A program made the translations under genes and the position numbers. Shown here one piece after another: positions 26,847 to 34,885 of a stretch of 64,000 nucleotides of DNA. The DNA lies in NCBI RefSeq assembly GCF_044788715.1, contig NZ_CP173170.1:5099687-5163686 (forward strand), given 5' to 3'. Source of the DNA: Methylotuvimicrobium sp018830325. GTDB lineage: Bacteria; Pseudomonadota; Gammaproteobacteria; Methylococcales; Methylomonadaceae. The notes beneath the pieces were generated by a model. That model ran no database searches, was not told where the DNA came from, and saw only the letters and a list, made by a program, of their open reading frames with translations. Within the stretch, counting starts at the first letter, position 1. Each line of letters starts with the position of its first letter.

Positions 26847-28745
26847 ATGAAATCAAATGCACTTAAAATCGTCATCTGGATAGCGGTAGGGCTTACGCTA
26901 TTCACGGCATTTAGCCGAATGGGCCCGCAAAACGACAGTAACTATGCCTTGTCATACTCTGACTTTATCGAAGACATACGGGCCGGAGTCGTTTCTGAAG
27001 TCACGATCAACGGCGAGGAAATCAATGGTCGCCGGCGTAACGGGGAAAGGTTTATGACCTATAACCCTAACGATGCCAAAATGATCGACGAATTGTTGGA
27101 ATACGGCGTCAAAATCAAAGTCACATCACCGCCGAAACAATCGATGCTGATGCAGATATTTATCTCATGGGCACCCATGTTACTGTTGATCGCAGTCTGG
27201 GTTTATTTCTTCCGAAGACAGCAAGGCGGCGGTATGGGCGGCCAGATGAATTTCGGTAAAAGCAAGGCCAAGTTGCTTGAGGAAAACCAAATTAAGGTCA
27301 AATTCACTGATGTTGCCGGCGTTGAAGAAGCCAAGGAAGACGTCGTCGAAATGGTCGATTTTCTGAGAGACCCCGCCAAATACGAATTCCTCGGCGGTCA
27401 GATACCACGTGGCGTTTTGATGGTCGGTCCTCCGGGAACCGGTAAAACGCTGCTGGCTCGGGCTATTGCAGGTGAAGCTGGTGTGCCGTTTTTCTCGATA
27501 TCCGGTTCGGATTTCGTTGAAATGTTTGTCGGTGTCGGCGCCTCTCGAGTTCGCGATATGTTCGAACAAGCCAAGAAACGCGCACCGTGCATCATCTTCA
27601 TCGACGAGATCGATGCGGTCGGCCGTCATCGCGGCAACGGCATGGGCGGCGGCAATGACGAACGCGAACAAACCTTGAACCAATTGCTTGTGGAAATGGA
27701 CGGCTTCAACGGCAACGAAGGCATCATCGTTATCGCCGCGACCAACCGCGCCGATGTACTCGATAAAGCCTTGCTGAGACCGGGACGATTCGACCGACAA
27801 GTCACGGTCAGTTTACCCGATATCAAAGGCCGCGAACAGATTCTCGGTGTACATATCAAAAAAGTACCGCAAGCCGCCGATGTCAACATCAACGACCTGG
27901 CCCGAGGCACGCCCGGCTTTTCCGGCGCGGAACTCGCGAATCTGATCAACGAAGCGGCTTTATTCGCGGCGCGTAAAAACAAACGCGAGGTGAACATGGA
28001 AGATCTCGACAAAGCCCGCGACAAGATGCTCATGGGTGCCGAAAGAAGAAGCATGATGATGCGCGAAGAAGATAAGTTGATGACAGCCTATCATGAAGCC
28101 GGTCATGCCATCGTCGGCCGTGTCGTTCCGGAGCACGATCCGGTTTATAAAGTTAGCATTATGCCCCGTGGCGGTGCATTAGGCATCACGATGTTCCTAC
28201 CGGAACGGGATTCCTATAGCGCCAGCCGGGATAAGTTGGAAAGCCAAATAGCCAGCCTATTCGGCGGCCGCGTTGCCGAAGAAATCATTTACGGCAAGAA
28301 CAAAGTAACCACCGGCGCTTCCAATGACATCGAGCGTGCCACTCAATTGGCCCGCAACATGGTAACTAAGTGGGGTCTCTCCGATCGCCTCGGACCGATG
28401 GATTATGGCCCGGATCAGAATCAAGGCTATTTCGGACCGCAAAATAAAGCGATGTCAGAACAAATGGCGCGATTAATCGACGACGAAATTCGATCGCTGG
28501 TCGACAAAAACTATGAGCGTGCCAAACAGATTCTCACCGATCGCATGGACATCCTTCATAACATGGCTGATGCATTAATGCAGTGGGAAACCATCGATAA
28601 GTTTCAAATCGATGATTTAATGAATGGCAAAAAAATTGCCCCTCCGGTACCGGAAGATGATGACAAGGACGAACAACCCCCTGTCACGGTGACGCCGGAT
28701 ACAACGGGCGGCAGCAATATCGGTCAAAGCGGCCTGGCAACCTAG
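26847..28745 (+). CDS. ftsH: ATP-dependent zinc metalloprotease FtsH
   Basis: 632-residue membrane-anchored AAA+ protease that degrades misfolded membrane proteins and regulators such as LpxC and sigma-32 in enterics. TM1 near 5-22, a periplasmic domain, TM2 near 105-122. AAA domain with Walker A GPPGTGKT (about 194-201), Walker B CIIFIDEIDAVG and second-region-of-homology ATNRADVLDKALLRPGRFDR. Zinc protease motif HEAGH at about 415-419. Shine-Dalgarno GAGGAG 10 bp before the ATG. Acidic flexible C terminus. Usually paired with rlmE (ftsJ); here the neighbour is a dead hflC fragment. Confidence 0.98.
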   Translation: MKSNALKIVIWIAVGLTLFTAFSRMGPQNDSNYALSYSDFIEDIRAGVVSEVTINGEEINGRRRNGERFMTYNPNDAKMIDELLEYGVKIKVTSPPKQSMLMQIFISWAPMLLLIAVWVYFFRRQQGGGMGGQMNFGKSKAKLLEENQIKVKFTDVAGVEEAKEDVVEMVDFLRDPAKYEFLGGQIPRGVLMVGPPGTGKTLLARAIAGEAGVPFFSISGSDFVEMFVGVGASRVRDMFEQAKKRAPCIIFIDEIDAVGRHRGNGMGGGNDEREQTLNQLLVEMDGFNGNEGIIVIAATNRADVLDKALLRPGRFDRQVTVSLPDIKGREQILGVHIKKVPQAADVNINDLARGTPGFSGAELANLINEAALFAARKNKREVNMEDLDKARDKMLMGAERRSMMMREEDKLMTAYHEAGHAIVGRVVPEHDPVYKVSIMPRGGALGITMFLPERDSYSASRDKLESQIASLFGGRVAEEIIYGKNKVTTGASNDIERATQLARNMVTKWGLSDRLGPMDYGPDQNQGYFGPQNKAMSEQMARLIDDEIRSLVDKNYERAKQILTDRMDILHNMADALMQWETIDKFQIDDLMNGKKIAPPVPEDDDKDEQPPVTVTPDTTGGSNIGQSGLAT

Positions 28746-28770
28746 CCGCTGACAATGTCCTCCTCTATAA

Positions 28771-28809
28771 AGTCCTCCTGCTCGGTTCTTTCAGGAGGAC
28801 TTTTTTTTT
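28771..28809 (+). terminator. ftsH terminator
   Basis: 10-bp perfect stem (AGTCCTCCTG and CAGGAGGACT) followed by a T9 run, 26 bp past the ftsH stop. Confidence 0.9.
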
Positions 28810-29208
28810 AAGGATTTGGTGATAAATAATTTCCCTTTTTTATGGAAGGTTTGGTAACTCGATTGGCAGGTGTCGGCAGCAGGGCAGATTTTTGCTCCTC
28901 GGCAACTGCTGAGTTACAAGGATGTAACGAATGCAGAAAATGCAGGAGCATTTTTCTGCCCTGCGTTGCTCTAATACACGCCATCCATGGCGTAATGCAA
29001 AATCTGCATTCACCCAGCACCTAAATTTCATAATCCATTGTCTATGGTTAACTATCTTGGATAATTTAGGTGCTGGGTTCATGTCATCCATGGCAATCAG
29101 ATTCCGCCGTCAAGCCTACATGGACGTATTCACGGCATCCTGCCAAGCGAGTTACCGAACCCTCGACAAAGCTATAACTCCAGGAAGTTATTGTTCACGA
29201 AATCCTAA
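28810..29208. repeat. Family-2 element, complete copy b, with nested hairpin
   Basis: Outer ends AAGGATTTGGT and ACGAAATCCTAA are rough inverted repeats. An inner pair (GGTTTGGTAACTCGATTGGC, about 28848, and its near-complement ending at 29161) encloses an IR-rich core with a GCAGAAAATGCAGGAGCATT stem. The nested 65-bp hairpin at 29013-29077 is flanked by TTCA duplications. The copy ends 11 bp before the next start codon. Confidence 0.8.
29013..29077. mobile_element. 65-bp nested hairpin element with TTCA target duplication
   Basis: Runs from CCCAGCACCTAAATTTC to ATAATTTAGGTGCTGGG, ends complementary over about 13 bp. It is flanked by TTCA at 29009-29012 and 29078-29081. The family-2 copy at 46.5-47.0 kb has one TTCA (46685-46688) and no insert at the same position, giving a natural empty site. 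Confidence 0.75.
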
Positions 29209-29218
29209 GGATAATCTC

Positions 29219-29662
29219 ATGAATAGTTTTGCAACAAAAAGCTTAACCAGCTTCAAATATGCGTTGGAAGCTAATTATTATGTCTCTCTGGCCGTCAGTA
29301 TCGCAGCAGCAACCCTATCCTTTACGAGTAACCAAGCATTTTTCGAGCTCAACACCGACCTTTACGGCCCTTTGAGTAATAACATCAAAATCATGATGAT
29401 TTATATTGTACTAGCGGAATTATCGATATTCGCCTATTGTTTCATGAAGCAAAGCTATAAAGAATTAACAGCCGCCGGTCTTTTTTTGATTTTGTTGAGT
29501 GGTGCTCTCGAGTTTTATGGTCGCGTCAATCACATTCCGATCGATCATACTTATCGCCTGTTTTTTCTCTATGCCGGCCTTTCACATATCGCTTATGGTT
29601 TATTATCATTCCTACCCGTAAAACAGGAACACGACGATCAACATGTCGAGGAATCTCGATAA
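29219..29662 (+). CDS. Small four-helix membrane protein of unknown function
   Basis: 147 residues from ATG 29219, chosen because AAGGA lies 7 bp upstream; the longer open frame runs back into repeat DNA. Hydrophobic segments near 22-40, 57-77, 84-99 and 112-132 predict four transmembrane helices (YYVSLAVSIAAATLSF, IKIMMIYIVLAELSIFAY, ELTAAGLFLILLSGAL, LFFLYAGLSHIAYGLLSF). The C terminus is charged. I do not recognise the family. Its promoter must lie within or beyond the adjacent repeat. Confidence 0.65.
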   Translation: MNSFATKSLTSFKYALEANYYVSLAVSIAAATLSFTSNQAFFELNTDLYGPLSNNIKIMMIYIVLAELSIFAYCFMKQSYKELTAAGLFLILLSGALEFYGRVNHIPIDHTYRLFFLYAGLSHIAYGLLSFLPVKQEHDDQHVEESR

Positions 29663-29720
29663 ACAAACCGGCTAAATTTGTTGTTGCCACTCTCACTACG
29701 GAGCCCGAGTCATGAATAAA

Positions 29721-29881
29721 TACTTAGCACGGCCACATTTGCGGCTTTCTGACGCGTTCTTTTGTCCGATAGCTGCGTTGCGAAAACAGTTACATAGCTT
29801 GCTATGCGCCTGTTTTCGCGCCTTGCTACCGAACAAAATAACATTGCCATTAAAACCGCAAATATGACCATGCGAAGTATA
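29721..29881. repeat. Family-3 palindromic element, copy 1
   Basis: About 160 bp with terminal inverted repeats (ACGGCCACATTTGCGG at the left; CCGCAAATATGACCATGCGA at the right) and a large internal foldback (GCTGCGTTGCGAAAACAG with CTGTTTTCGCGCCTTGC). Nearly identical to 54814-54976. Its right end contains both candidate start codons of the following gene. Confidence 0.8.
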
Positions 29882-30784
29882 TTACTAACAGGCGGCACCG
29901 GTTTTATCGGAACTCTTTTGACCAGACAATTGAGCGGTCAGGGTCACCAACTTACGGTACTTAGCCGGAACCCCGAACGCGTTCCGTTAATTTGCGGCCC
30001 CGGCACAAAAGGCCTGGGCAAGCTCGAAGATATCACTCCGGACCAACGATTCGACGCAGTCATTAATCTGGCCGGCGCGCCAATTTTCGACAAACGATGG
30101 ACCGAGGCGCAAAAACGTATTATCTGGGATAGCCGCGTCTTATTGACGGATCGTTTGTTTGAAACACTGGAACGATTGGCAATAAAACCGGAAGTCTTGA
30201 TAAGCGGTTCGGCGATTGGCTATTACGGCAATCAAGGCGACACGGTTCTCGATGAAGAGACGCCCGCCAAAGACGATTTTTCACATCGATTATGCTCGGC
30301 CTGGGAAAACAGTGCGCTTCAAGCCGAGCAACTCGATATCAGAGTTTGTTTAATACGAACCGGATTGGTTCTAGGTCACGGGGGAGGGCTACTACAACGT
30401 ATGCTCCTACCCTTCAAGTTTGGCCTGGGCGGCCGAATCGGCGCCGGCACCCAATGGATGTCTTGGATACACCGGCAAGACTGGATCAACATCGCATGCG
30501 CCATGTTGAACGACGACTCGATGCGCGGCCCATACAATGCTACGGCGCCTAACCCCGTCACCAATCGCGAGTTCACCGAAACGCTAGCCGCCTGCTTGAA
30601 ACGTCCTGCCTTACTGCCGATTCCCGCTTGGGCTTTGAAGTTACTGCTTGGTGAAATGTCGGAACTAGTACTTGGCAGCCAACGCGTCATGCCATTAAGA
30701 CTCATTAATGAACTAGGCTTCAGTTTTGAATATAACGACTTGCAATCGGCACTTACCGAGGCCTTGTTATCCCACCGTAGTTAA
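29870..30784 (+). CDS. TIGR01777-family epimerase (YfcH-like)
   Basis: 304 residues from ATG 29870 (ATG 29864 is also possible). NAD(P)-binding extended SDR: ILLTGGTGFIGTLLTRQLSG at the N terminus, VINLAGAPIFDKRWTEAQKR, GYYGNQGDTVLDEETPAKDD and the C-terminal DUF1731 part (LKLLLGEMSELVLGSQRVMP). The biochemical role is undefined for the family. The first codons (Met-Arg-Ser-Ile) come from the terminal repeat of the family-3 element, and no Shine-Dalgarno is visible, so translation signals are element-derived or poor. Confidence 0.88.
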   Translation: MRSILLTGGTGFIGTLLTRQLSGQGHQLTVLSRNPERVPLICGPGTKGLGKLEDITPDQRFDAVINLAGAPIFDKRWTEAQKRIIWDSRVLLTDRLFETLERLAIKPEVLISGSAIGYYGNQGDTVLDEETPAKDDFSHRLCSAWENSALQAEQLDIRVCLIRTGLVLGHGGGLLQRMLLPFKFGLGGRIGAGTQWMSWIHRQDWINIACAMLNDDSMRGPYNATAPNPVTNREFTETLAACLKRPALLPIPAWALKLLLGEMSELVLGSQRVMPLRLINELGFSFEYNDLQSALTEALLSHRS

Positions 30785-30858
30785 TTACTCCCTTTTGATC
30801 GAGAAACCATCTAAGAATAACATGTTATTTCAATGACTTATTATTCCTACGCACATCA

Positions 30859-31122
30859 CCAGCAATTCCCAATTTGGGGATCAAACAGGGTGTGGGGTAG
30901 TATGCTTGGCGAGGATATCGGCAGCAGGGGCAGATTTTTGCTCCTGCAGAAAATGCAGGAGCATTTTTCTGCCCTGCATCGCCTAAAGCGCCTACTGTTG
31001 GTGCCCTAATACACGCCATCCTTGGCGCTTAGTTGTCGTCAAGCCCCCATGGATGGGTTCACGGCGTTCCTCGACAGGGATACCCTAAATCCAGTGAGAA
31101 TGCTCAAACTGGGAATTGCTGG
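30859..31122. repeat. Family-2-related repeat, copy c
   Basis: Outer inverted repeat CCAGCAATTCCC (30859-30870) and GGGAATTGCTGG (31111-31122). Inside are the family-2 core (ATCGGCAGCAGGGGCAGATT), the GCAGAAAATGCAGGAGC stem, and a TIR-like GGGATACCC end. It has no nested 65-bp hairpin. The remaining bases to metG (31123-31267) hold another short palindromic stretch but no gene. Confidence 0.65.
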
Positions 31123-31267
31123 CACATCACTAAGCAGGCCGGGGTTTGCAACTCCGTCCTAAACGTTTCGACGTACCCCACCGCTTGCTATTTCGCAAGC
31201 CTCCCAAGCCTAAAAATGGTACGTGAAGCGTACCCTACGAATCGTTTGAGTTTTTAACCTATTAGCC

Positions 31268-33286
31268 TTATTTAACGCGCATACCCGGCACAGCTCCTTG
31301 ATCCGGACTCAGTAACCAAATGTCCTTGCCGCCGGGTCCGGCCGCCAACACCATGCCTTCGGATAAGCCAAAACGCATTTTTCTCGGTTTTAAATTGGCG
31401 ACGACCAGTGTCAATTTGCCGACTAGGTCTTCCGGCGCATAGGCCGATTTGATTCCGGCAAAGATATTGCGCGTTTCATCGCCGATATCGACGGTTAATT
31501 GCAACAATTTGTCCGCGCCTTCGACATGTTCGGCTTTGACGATGCACGCGATGCGAAGATCCAGTTTGGCAAAATCATCAAACTCAATCGCCTCGGCGAT
31601 CGGGTCGAAACGTTTCGGTTTCGGCTCCTCGAATTTTTGCAAGTTTTCCTTTGAGGCTTCAACTACCGCAGCGATCTTGTCAGAATCGACCCGAGTCATT
31701 AGCGGCCGGAACACGTCGATCTGATGATCAAGCAACGGCTCGGCCTTATCCGGCCAAGCCTCCGGTTCCAAGTTCAGAAAAATCTCGGCTTGATGCGCCA
31801 TTGCCGGCACTACCGGTTTTAAATAGACGATCAATAATCTAAACAAGTTGATGCCCATCGAGCAAATTTCATGCAGCTCCTCGTCGCGGCCTTCCTCTTT
31901 CGCGATCAGCCAGGGTTTTTTCTCGTCGATATACTGATTGGCCCGATCTGCGAGCGCCATGATTTCGCGCATTGCCTTGCCGAATTCGCGCGCTTCATAA
32001 CACCGTGCAATGCCTTCATTAGCCTCGATGAAATAATCGAAAAGGTCCGGCTCCACGCAATGTTTCGAGAGCAAACCGTCAAAACGTTTATGAATAAAAC
32101 CGGCGCAACGGCTGGCGATATTGACGACCTTACCGACTAGGTCAGAATTAACGCGCTGGGTAAAATCGTCGAAGTTTAAATCGATATCGTCGACGCCGGA
32201 ACCGAGTTTCGCTGCAAAATAATACCGCAGATACTCTGGATTCAGATGATCAAGATAAGTGCGTGCCTTAATGAAAGTGCCGCGCGATTTGGACATCTTT
32301 TCGCCGTTCACTGTCAAAAAACCGTGCGCGAAGATTGCGCTCGGTGTTCTAAAACCTGACCCTTTCAACATTGCCGGCCAGAACAAGGCGTGAAAATAAA
32401 TGATGTCCTTGCCGATGAAATGATACAACTCGGCATCGCTTTCCTCGGCCCAAAAATCGTCGAAATTCAAGTCTTCCTCGCGCTCGCATAGATTTTTAAA
32501 ACTAGCCATGTATCCGATCGGCGCATCGAGCCAGACATAGAAATATTTGCCTGGCGCATCCGGTATTTCGAAGCCGAAATAAGGCGCATCGCGCGAGATA
32601 TCCCATTCCTGCAGACCATTTTCGAGCCATTCGTTCATTTTGTTGCCGACTTCATTCTGTAAATGGCCTTCGGCTATCCATTCTCGCAACATGTTCTCAA
32701 AATCCGGTAACTTGAAGAAATAATGTAGCGATTCTTTTTCGATCGGTTTTTCGCCGGAAACGACCGATACGGCATTTTTCAATTCAGTCGGCGAATAGGT
32801 CGCGCCGCACGTCTCACAGCTGTCACCGTACTGATCCTTTGCACCGCATTTCGGACAATCGCCCTTAATGAAGCGATCAGGTAAAAACATGTTTTTGACC
32901 GGATCAAAAGCCTGCGTAATGCTACGCGATGAGATATGTCCACCCTCGCGCAAACGTCTATAGATCAACTCGGCGAGCGACTTGTTTTCTTCAGAGTGCG
33001 TACTATGAAAATTGTCGAACGCAACGCCAAATTCGGTAAAATCAGCCAAATGCTCTTCGGCGGAGCGGGCGATTAATTGTTCGGGCGTAATGCCTTCGCT
33101 GTCAGCCCTAAGCATGATCGGCGTGCCGTGCGTATCGTCGGCACAAACGAAATAGCATTGTTGATGCCGTTGTTTCTGAAACCGTACCCAAATATCGGTT
33201 TGAATATATTCGACCATGTGTCCTAAATGAATCGGACCATTGGCATAAGGTAGGGCACTGGTAACAAGAATTTTTCTGTCTGACAT
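31268..33286 (-). CDS. metG: Methionyl-tRNA synthetase
   Basis: 672 residues, class I aminoacyl-tRNA synthetase that charges tRNA-Met. HIGH-like YANGPIHLGHM at about 14-24. Zinc knuckle with CPKCGAKDQYGDSCETCGA at about 144-162. KMSKSRG at about 330-336. Anticodon-binding helical domain, then the C-terminal tRNA-binding (EMAP/Trbp111-like) domain from about 565 (FDDFAKLDLRIACIVKAEHV, LQLTVDIGDETRNIFAGI). Full-length bacterial dimeric type. Monocistronic; its 3' side faces repeat copy c. Confidence 0.98.
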   Translation of the reverse strand: MSDRKILVTSALPYANGPIHLGHMVEYIQTDIWVRFQKQRHQQCYFVCADDTHGTPIMLRADSEGITPEQLIARSAEEHLADFTEFGVAFDNFHSTHSEENKSLAELIYRRLREGGHISSRSITQAFDPVKNMFLPDRFIKGDCPKCGAKDQYGDSCETCGATYSPTELKNAVSVVSGEKPIEKESLHYFFKLPDFENMLREWIAEGHLQNEVGNKMNEWLENGLQEWDISRDAPYFGFEIPDAPGKYFYVWLDAPIGYMASFKNLCEREEDLNFDDFWAEESDAELYHFIGKDIIYFHALFWPAMLKGSGFRTPSAIFAHGFLTVNGEKMSKSRGTFIKARTYLDHLNPEYLRYYFAAKLGSGVDDIDLNFDDFTQRVNSDLVGKVVNIASRCAGFIHKRFDGLLSKHCVEPDLFDYFIEANEGIARCYEAREFGKAMREIMALADRANQYIDEKKPWLIAKEEGRDEELHEICSMGINLFRLLIVYLKPVVPAMAHQAEIFLNLEPEAWPDKAEPLLDHQIDVFRPLMTRVDSDKIAAVVEASKENLQKFEEPKPKRFDPIAEAIEFDDFAKLDLRIACIVKAEHVEGADKLLQLTVDIGDETRNIFAGIKSAYAPEDLVGKLTLVVANLKPRKMRFGLSEGMVLAAGPGGKDIWLLSPDQGAVPGMRVK

Positions 33287-33386
33287 GGCTTTAACCGGCG
33301 AGAATATGATAAAAACAAACGCGCTATTATGGCATAAAACCTGGTTTTATTGGGACTTGCAAAACGATCAAAGCAAGATATACGTT

Positions 33387-33526
33387 TTATACCTTTCGCA
33401 CTTCAAATTTCGGCGATGGTTAAAGAGGCGCCGGTGTGATCGGAAAAGGTTTTGTTTACATGAATGTATTAACGGCGTCCTTTGACGGGCACCCCGGTGC
33501 CGAATTTCAATCTACGATGGGTATAA
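33387..33526 (+). repeat. Family-1 palindromic element, copy E
   Basis: Full-length: TTATACCTTTCGCACTTCAA to the right end ATCTACGATGGGTATAA. Inner arms GGCGCCGGTGTG and CACCCCGGTGCC pair with two mismatches. It lies about 100 bp upstream of metG on the far side of that gene's promoter. Confidence 0.8.
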
Positions 33527-33641
33527 CCTAAAAAGAGTAGTTGGCAATGGTGTAAACCGTTCGTGCCGAGTCAAGTCGAAGCGTGAAGGATTTACAACAT
33601 TTTCACCAGCTTGGTAAAACCCCAAATGCTCTTTTTAGGTT
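33525..33641. repeat. 117-bp segment bounded by 13-bp perfect inverted repeats
   Basis: AACCTAAAAAGAG at 33525-33537 and CTCTTTTTAGGTT at 33629-33641 are exact complements, directly abutting family-1 copy E. The interior carries partial symmetry. It could be another small element or the scar of one. Confidence 0.5.
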
Positions 33642-33866
33642 TAATTGTTAATTAATTACTTGCTTGCTTGCTTGGATAAGCGAGCCAAAACCGCTAACAG
33701 TTTTGATGTGTGATATTTCCCGCATGTCCAATTTCGTTATTGACGTATAGAATGACAGGGGCCCGCGATCCAAGTCTCGATGAATACATCCATTTGGATG
33801 TTTTTAATCGAATTATCGTAAATGCATTACACTTGTCTCAGTAACGACTTGCATTTATTCCGCTTT
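33642..33866. other. Intergenic region before the PfkB kinase
   Basis: No gene. Contains a short tandem CTTG run (TTGCTTGCTTGCTTGG near 33660). The kinase promoter is not evident. Confidence 0.4.
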
Positions 33867-34757
33867 ATGAATCAGCCTACGACGAATATCGATGTCCTTT
33901 GCGTAGGACAAGCCACTTATGACCTTATTCTTTCGGTACCGGTTCACCCCGGCGCCGATGAAAAAGTGTTTGCCGACCGCTTTGCCGGCTGCGGTGGAGG
34001 GCCTGCCGCTAATGCCGCGATAACGGTTGCTCGGCTCGGTTTCAATGCGGCTTTTGCCGGTTATTTAGGCGATGACTTATTCGGTAACAAACATTGGCAA
34101 GAATTGCTCGATGATGGCGTCGATACCTGTTTTGTTTTTAGAGGCAAGGCACCGACACCACTGTCTGCAATACTGGTCAAACCCGACGGCCGGCGCGCAC
34201 TGATTAATTACAAAGGCGCAACTCTACCCTTGCCCGCCGGTGCGATCGATTATTCGAACATCGAAACCAAGGTCATGCTGTTCGACGGTCACGAACCGAA
34301 TATTTCCTTACAACTGGCGCTCTATGCAAGATACAACGGTATTCCGACCGTGCTCGACGCAGGCTCGGTGCACGAGGGCAGCATCGGCTTATTAGACTTA
34401 TCGGATTACTTGGTTGCTTCGGAAAAATTTGCGCGGCAATACGCCGGAGACATACCCGCCGCATTGAAGCGACTGGCGGAAATCGCACCGGCTGTCGTGA
34501 TCACCTTGGGCGAAAACGGCTTGATTTGGCAACGCGGTAATGAACAAGGCGAGCTGCCGGCCTATCCTGTGATCGCGATCGATAGCACAGGCGCCGGCGA
34601 CGCTTTTCACGGCGCATTCGCCGCCGCATTGGCTGCAGGCCAAGACTGGCCGGATATGTTGAATTACGCAAGCGCGGCCGGTGCGCTATGTTGTACCAAG
34701 ACAGGCGCCAGACCCGGATTACCGACGCAGGAAGAAGTGCAAGATTTCTTACGTTAG
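33867..34757 (+). CDS. PfkB-family sugar/nucleoside kinase
   Basis: 296 residues from ATG 33867; an alternative ATG at 33822 adds 15 residues that do not look like the family. Ribokinase fold with PfkB signature 1 (FAGCGGGPAANAAITVARLG) and signature 2 with catalytic Asp (IDSTGAGDAFHGAFAAAL). It phosphorylates a sugar, nucleoside or related alcohol; substrate not deducible. It is 130 bp upstream of the ABC operon in the same orientation, so they might be co-regulated, for example for uptake and phosphorylation of one substrate. Confidence 0.88.
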   Translation: MNQPTTNIDVLCVGQATYDLILSVPVHPGADEKVFADRFAGCGGGPAANAAITVARLGFNAAFAGYLGDDLFGNKHWQELLDDGVDTCFVFRGKAPTPLSAILVKPDGRRALINYKGATLPLPAGAIDYSNIETKVMLFDGHEPNISLQLALYARYNGIPTVLDAGSVHEGSIGLLDLSDYLVASEKFARQYAGDIPAALKRLAEIAPAVVITLGENGLIWQRGNEQGELPAYPVIAIDSTGAGDAFHGAFAAALAAGQDWPDMLNYASAAGALCCTKTGARPGLPTQEEVQDFLR

Positions 34758-34885
34758 ATTTGCTTTATTTGTTATAGCTGGATTAGCTGTTTGACATCGC
34801 TTTTTTTAAATCATAGCATGCCCGACATGCATAATCTCCGTGCCAAACGAATGCTTTCCATCCACTTTACCGATGCCTGCAGCAC

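Noticed and set aside
28848..29161. Possible CRISPR-like repeats in the repeat-rich gaps
   Set aside because: The repeats are dispersed, palindromic and nested, not regularly spaced with unique spacers, and no cas gene is present.
28931..29218. N-terminal extension of the small membrane protein
   Set aside because: The extension is translated family-2 repeat sequence; ATG 29219 has its own Shine-Dalgarno.
33285..33485. 66-codon plus frame opposite the metG start
   Set aside because: It runs into family-1 copy E and has no coding character.
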